Positions 6,432-8,108 of a stretch of 8,108 bases of DNA are shown here, piece by piece. Within the stretch, counting starts at the first letter, position 1. Each line of letters begins with the position of its first letter. Made by a program: the position numbers and the translations under genes. The stretch covers positions 1-8,108 of the forward strand of contig JAGWRL010000138.1 of the NCBI GenBank assembly GCA_028876585.1, in the 5' to 3' direction. This stretch comes from Pseudomonadota bacterium. Its GTDB lineage: Bacteria; Pseudomonadota; Alphaproteobacteria; Rhizobiales; Beijerinckiaceae. Under the pieces are notes generated by a model. It worked only from the letters and a program-made list of their open reading frames with translations, searched no databases and had not been told where the DNA came from.

Positions 6432-8108
6432 TCACCCCGCCTGCCTCTGCGCGTAGCCCATGCGGGCGTTGAGTTCCTCCATCAGGCTGATGGCGGCTTG
6501 CGGAATGACCGTGCCGGGCGGGAAGATGGCGTCGACGCCGGCCGCGCGCAGCGGCGCGAAATCCGGCTCCGGGATGACGCCGCCGACGACGATCATCGTC
6601 TCGCCCAGGCCCACCTCTTTCAGCGCCTTCTTCAGCGCCGGCGCCAGCGCCAGATGGCCGGCCGCCAGCGACGACACGCCGACGATATGCGCCCGCGCCT
6701 GCTTCGCCAGCGCCGCGACTTCCTCGGGCGTGGCGAACAGCGGCCCGATCTCGACCTCGAAACCCAGATCCGCGAAGGCGGAGGCGATGATCTTCTGGCC
6801 GCGGTCGTGGCCGTCCTGCCCCATCTTGGCGACCAGGATCCGCGGCCGGCTGCCGGAATTCTCCGCGAACGCCCGCGTCATCTCCTGCGCGCGCGCGTTG
6901 GCGTCGGAGGCCGGGCCTGCGGCGGCGAGATAGACGCCGGAGATCGATTTCGCCACCGCGACATGGCGGCCGAACACCTTTTCCATCGCCAGCGAAATTT
7001 CGCCGACGGTGGCTTTCGCCCGCGCCGCCTCGACGCTGAGTTGCAGCAGGTTCGCCCCGCCGCGCGCGCCTTCCGTCAGCTTGGCGAGCGCGGCCTGACA
7101 CGCCGCCTCGTCGCGCTCGGCGCGCAGGCGTTTGAGCTTCTCGATCTGCTGCGCCCGCACGCTGGCGGCGTCGACTTTCAGCACGTTGAGTTCGCGCTCC
7201 ACCGTTGGCGGGAACAGGTTGACGCCGATCACCGGCTGCTGGCCGGAATCGATGCGCGCCTGCGTGCGCGCCGCCGCCTCCTCGATGCGGCGCTTCGGCA
7301 GCCCCTGCTCGATCGCCTTGGCCATGCCGCCGAGCGCCTCGATCTCGTCGATATGCGCCTGAGCGCGGGCGGCGAGATCGGCGGTCAGCCGCTCGACGTA
7401 ATAGGAGCCGCCCCAGGGGTCGATGACGCGATTGACGCCGCTTTCCTCGATGAGAAACAGTTGCGTGTTGCGGGCGATACGCGCGGAGAACGGCGTCGGC
7501 AGGGCGAGCGCTTCGTCGAGCGCGTTGGTGTGCAGCGATTGGGTATGGCCTTGGGTCGCCGCCATCGCCTCGATCTGGGTGCGCACGATATTGTTGAACG
7601 GGTCCTGCGCGGTCAGCGACCAACCCGAGGTCTGGCTGTGGGTGCGCAGCGGCAGCGACTTTTCCGACTTCGGGCCAAAACCTTTGACGAGGCCCGCCCA
7701 CAGCAGCCGCGCCGCGCGCAGCTTGGCGACCTCCATGAAGAAATTCATGCCGATCGCCCAGAAGAACGACAGCCGCGGCGCGAACTGGTCGACGCTGAGG
7801 CCCGCCGCGATTCCGGCGCGGATATATTCGGCGCCGTCGGCCAACGTATAGGCTAGCTCCAGATCCTGCGTCGCCCCGGCCTCCTGCATGTGATAGCCGG
7901 AGATCGATATCGAGTTGAATTTGGGCATGTGCTTAGCAGTGAACGCGAAGATGTCCGCGACGATGCGCATCGAGGCCGCCGGCGGATAGATATACGTGTT
8001 GCGGACCATGAACTCCTTGAGGATGTCGTTCTGGATGGTCCCGGAAAGGCTCGCCATAGAGGCGCCCTGCTCCTCGGCCGCCACGATGAACAGCGCCAGC
8101 ACCGGCAG
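6432..8108 (-). CDS. scpA: Methylmalonyl-CoA mutase, C-terminal 558 residues
   Basis: The gene runs off the right edge; 558 residues of an enzyme usually about 715 long are visible. It interconverts methylmalonyl-CoA and succinyl-CoA with adenosylcobalamin, in propionyl-CoA breakdown or the ethylmalonyl-CoA route. In visible numbering, Gln26 and Arg36 ([12 protein letters not shown]) and Tyr72-His73 (SGYHMQEAG) line up by spacing with the substrate-site residues Gln197, Arg207, Tyr243 and His244 of the Propionibacterium enzyme. The C-terminal B12 domain has Lys428, Asp432 and the cobalt-ligand His434 in [10 protein letters not shown], then [10 protein letters not shown] and VVGGVIP. Intact catalytic and B12 parts on one chain indicate the catalytic large subunit. 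The fragment begins inside the substrate barrel at [12 protein letters not shown]. No frameshift is seen. Alternative symbols in use are mcmA and bhbA. Icm/Hcm-type mutases split the B12 domain off, which excludes them. Confidence 0.96.
   Translation of the reverse strand: MPVLALFIVAAEEQGASMASLSGTIQNDILKEFMVRNTYIYPPAASMRIVADIFAFTAKHMPKFNSISISGYHMQEAGATQDLELAYTLADGAEYIRAGIAAGLSVDQFAPRLSFFWAIGMNFFMEVAKLRAARLLWAGLVKGFGPKSEKSLPLRTHSQTSGWSLTAQDPFNNIVRTQIEAMAATQGHTQSLHTNALDEALALPTPFSARIARNTQLFLIEESGVNRVIDPWGGSYYVERLTADLAARAQAHIDEIEALGGMAKAIEQGLPKRRIEEAAARTQARIDSGQQPVIGVNLFPPTVERELNVLKVDAASVRAQQIEKLKRLRAERDEAACQAALAKLTEGARGGANLLQLSVEAARAKATVGEISLAMEKVFGRHVAVAKSISGVYLAAAGPASDANARAQEMTRAFAENSGSRPRILVAKMGQDGHDRGQKIIASAFADLGFEVEIGPLFATPEEVAALAKQARAHIVGVSSLAAGHLALAPALKKALKEVGLGETMIVVGGVIPEPDFAPLRAAGVDAIFPPGTVIPQAAISLMEELNARMGYAQRQAG

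Noticed and set aside
5016..7856. Very long plus-strand open frame (946 codons) antisense to hisD and the mutase gene
   Set aside because: Both minus-strand genes have intact motifs and catalytic residues. The antisense translation is Arg-, Ala- and Gly-rich without recognisable domains, as expected when GC-rich third positions suppress stop codons in the opposite strand.

Overview
The window is GC-rich DNA with densely packed genes. The best taxonomic marker is a UPF0262 gene fused by a 4-base stop/start overlap to hisD. That pair is characteristic of Alphaproteobacteria, so I infer an alphaproteobacterium, probably of the order Hyphomicrobiales (Rhizobiales). I cannot name the genus.

There are two blocks. 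The left block (1-1322) is read on the plus strand. It holds the C-terminal part of a TraB/GumN-family protein and then a 277-residue protein of unknown role with a LysM-like N-terminal region. The 94-base gap between them contains a strong inverted repeat (441-481) whose right arm contains the whole Shine-Dalgarno sequence of the second gene. That gene also prefers proline codon CCC, whereas its neighbours favour CCG.

The right block (1326-8108) is read entirely on the minus strand. In transcription order it holds methylmalonyl-CoA mutase (N-terminus off the window), hisD, the UPF0262 gene, a TauE/SafE-type membrane exporter, the pyridoxal kinase gene pdxY, a PhzF-family isomerase and a Nudix hydrolase. 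Gaps are 60, -4, 2, 55, 5 and -4 bases. hisD-UPF0262-tauE therefore looks like one translationally coupled unit and pdxY-phzF-nudix another. A TTGACA hexamer just after the mutase stop is a plausible -35 element for the hisD unit.

The functions are mostly core metabolism: coenzyme B12-dependent propionyl/methylmalonyl-CoA metabolism, the last step of histidine synthesis, vitamin B6 salvage, sulfur-compound or organic-anion export, and two small-molecule enzymes of unknown substrate. The two blocks meet tail to tail with 3 bases between stop codons, inside a 13-base palindrome. No tRNA, rRNA, CRISPR array, insertion sequence or integrase was seen, and no non-coding stretch exceeds 94 bases. 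I found no clear novel multi-gene system. The LysM-like gene and its hairpin leader are the least explained part.
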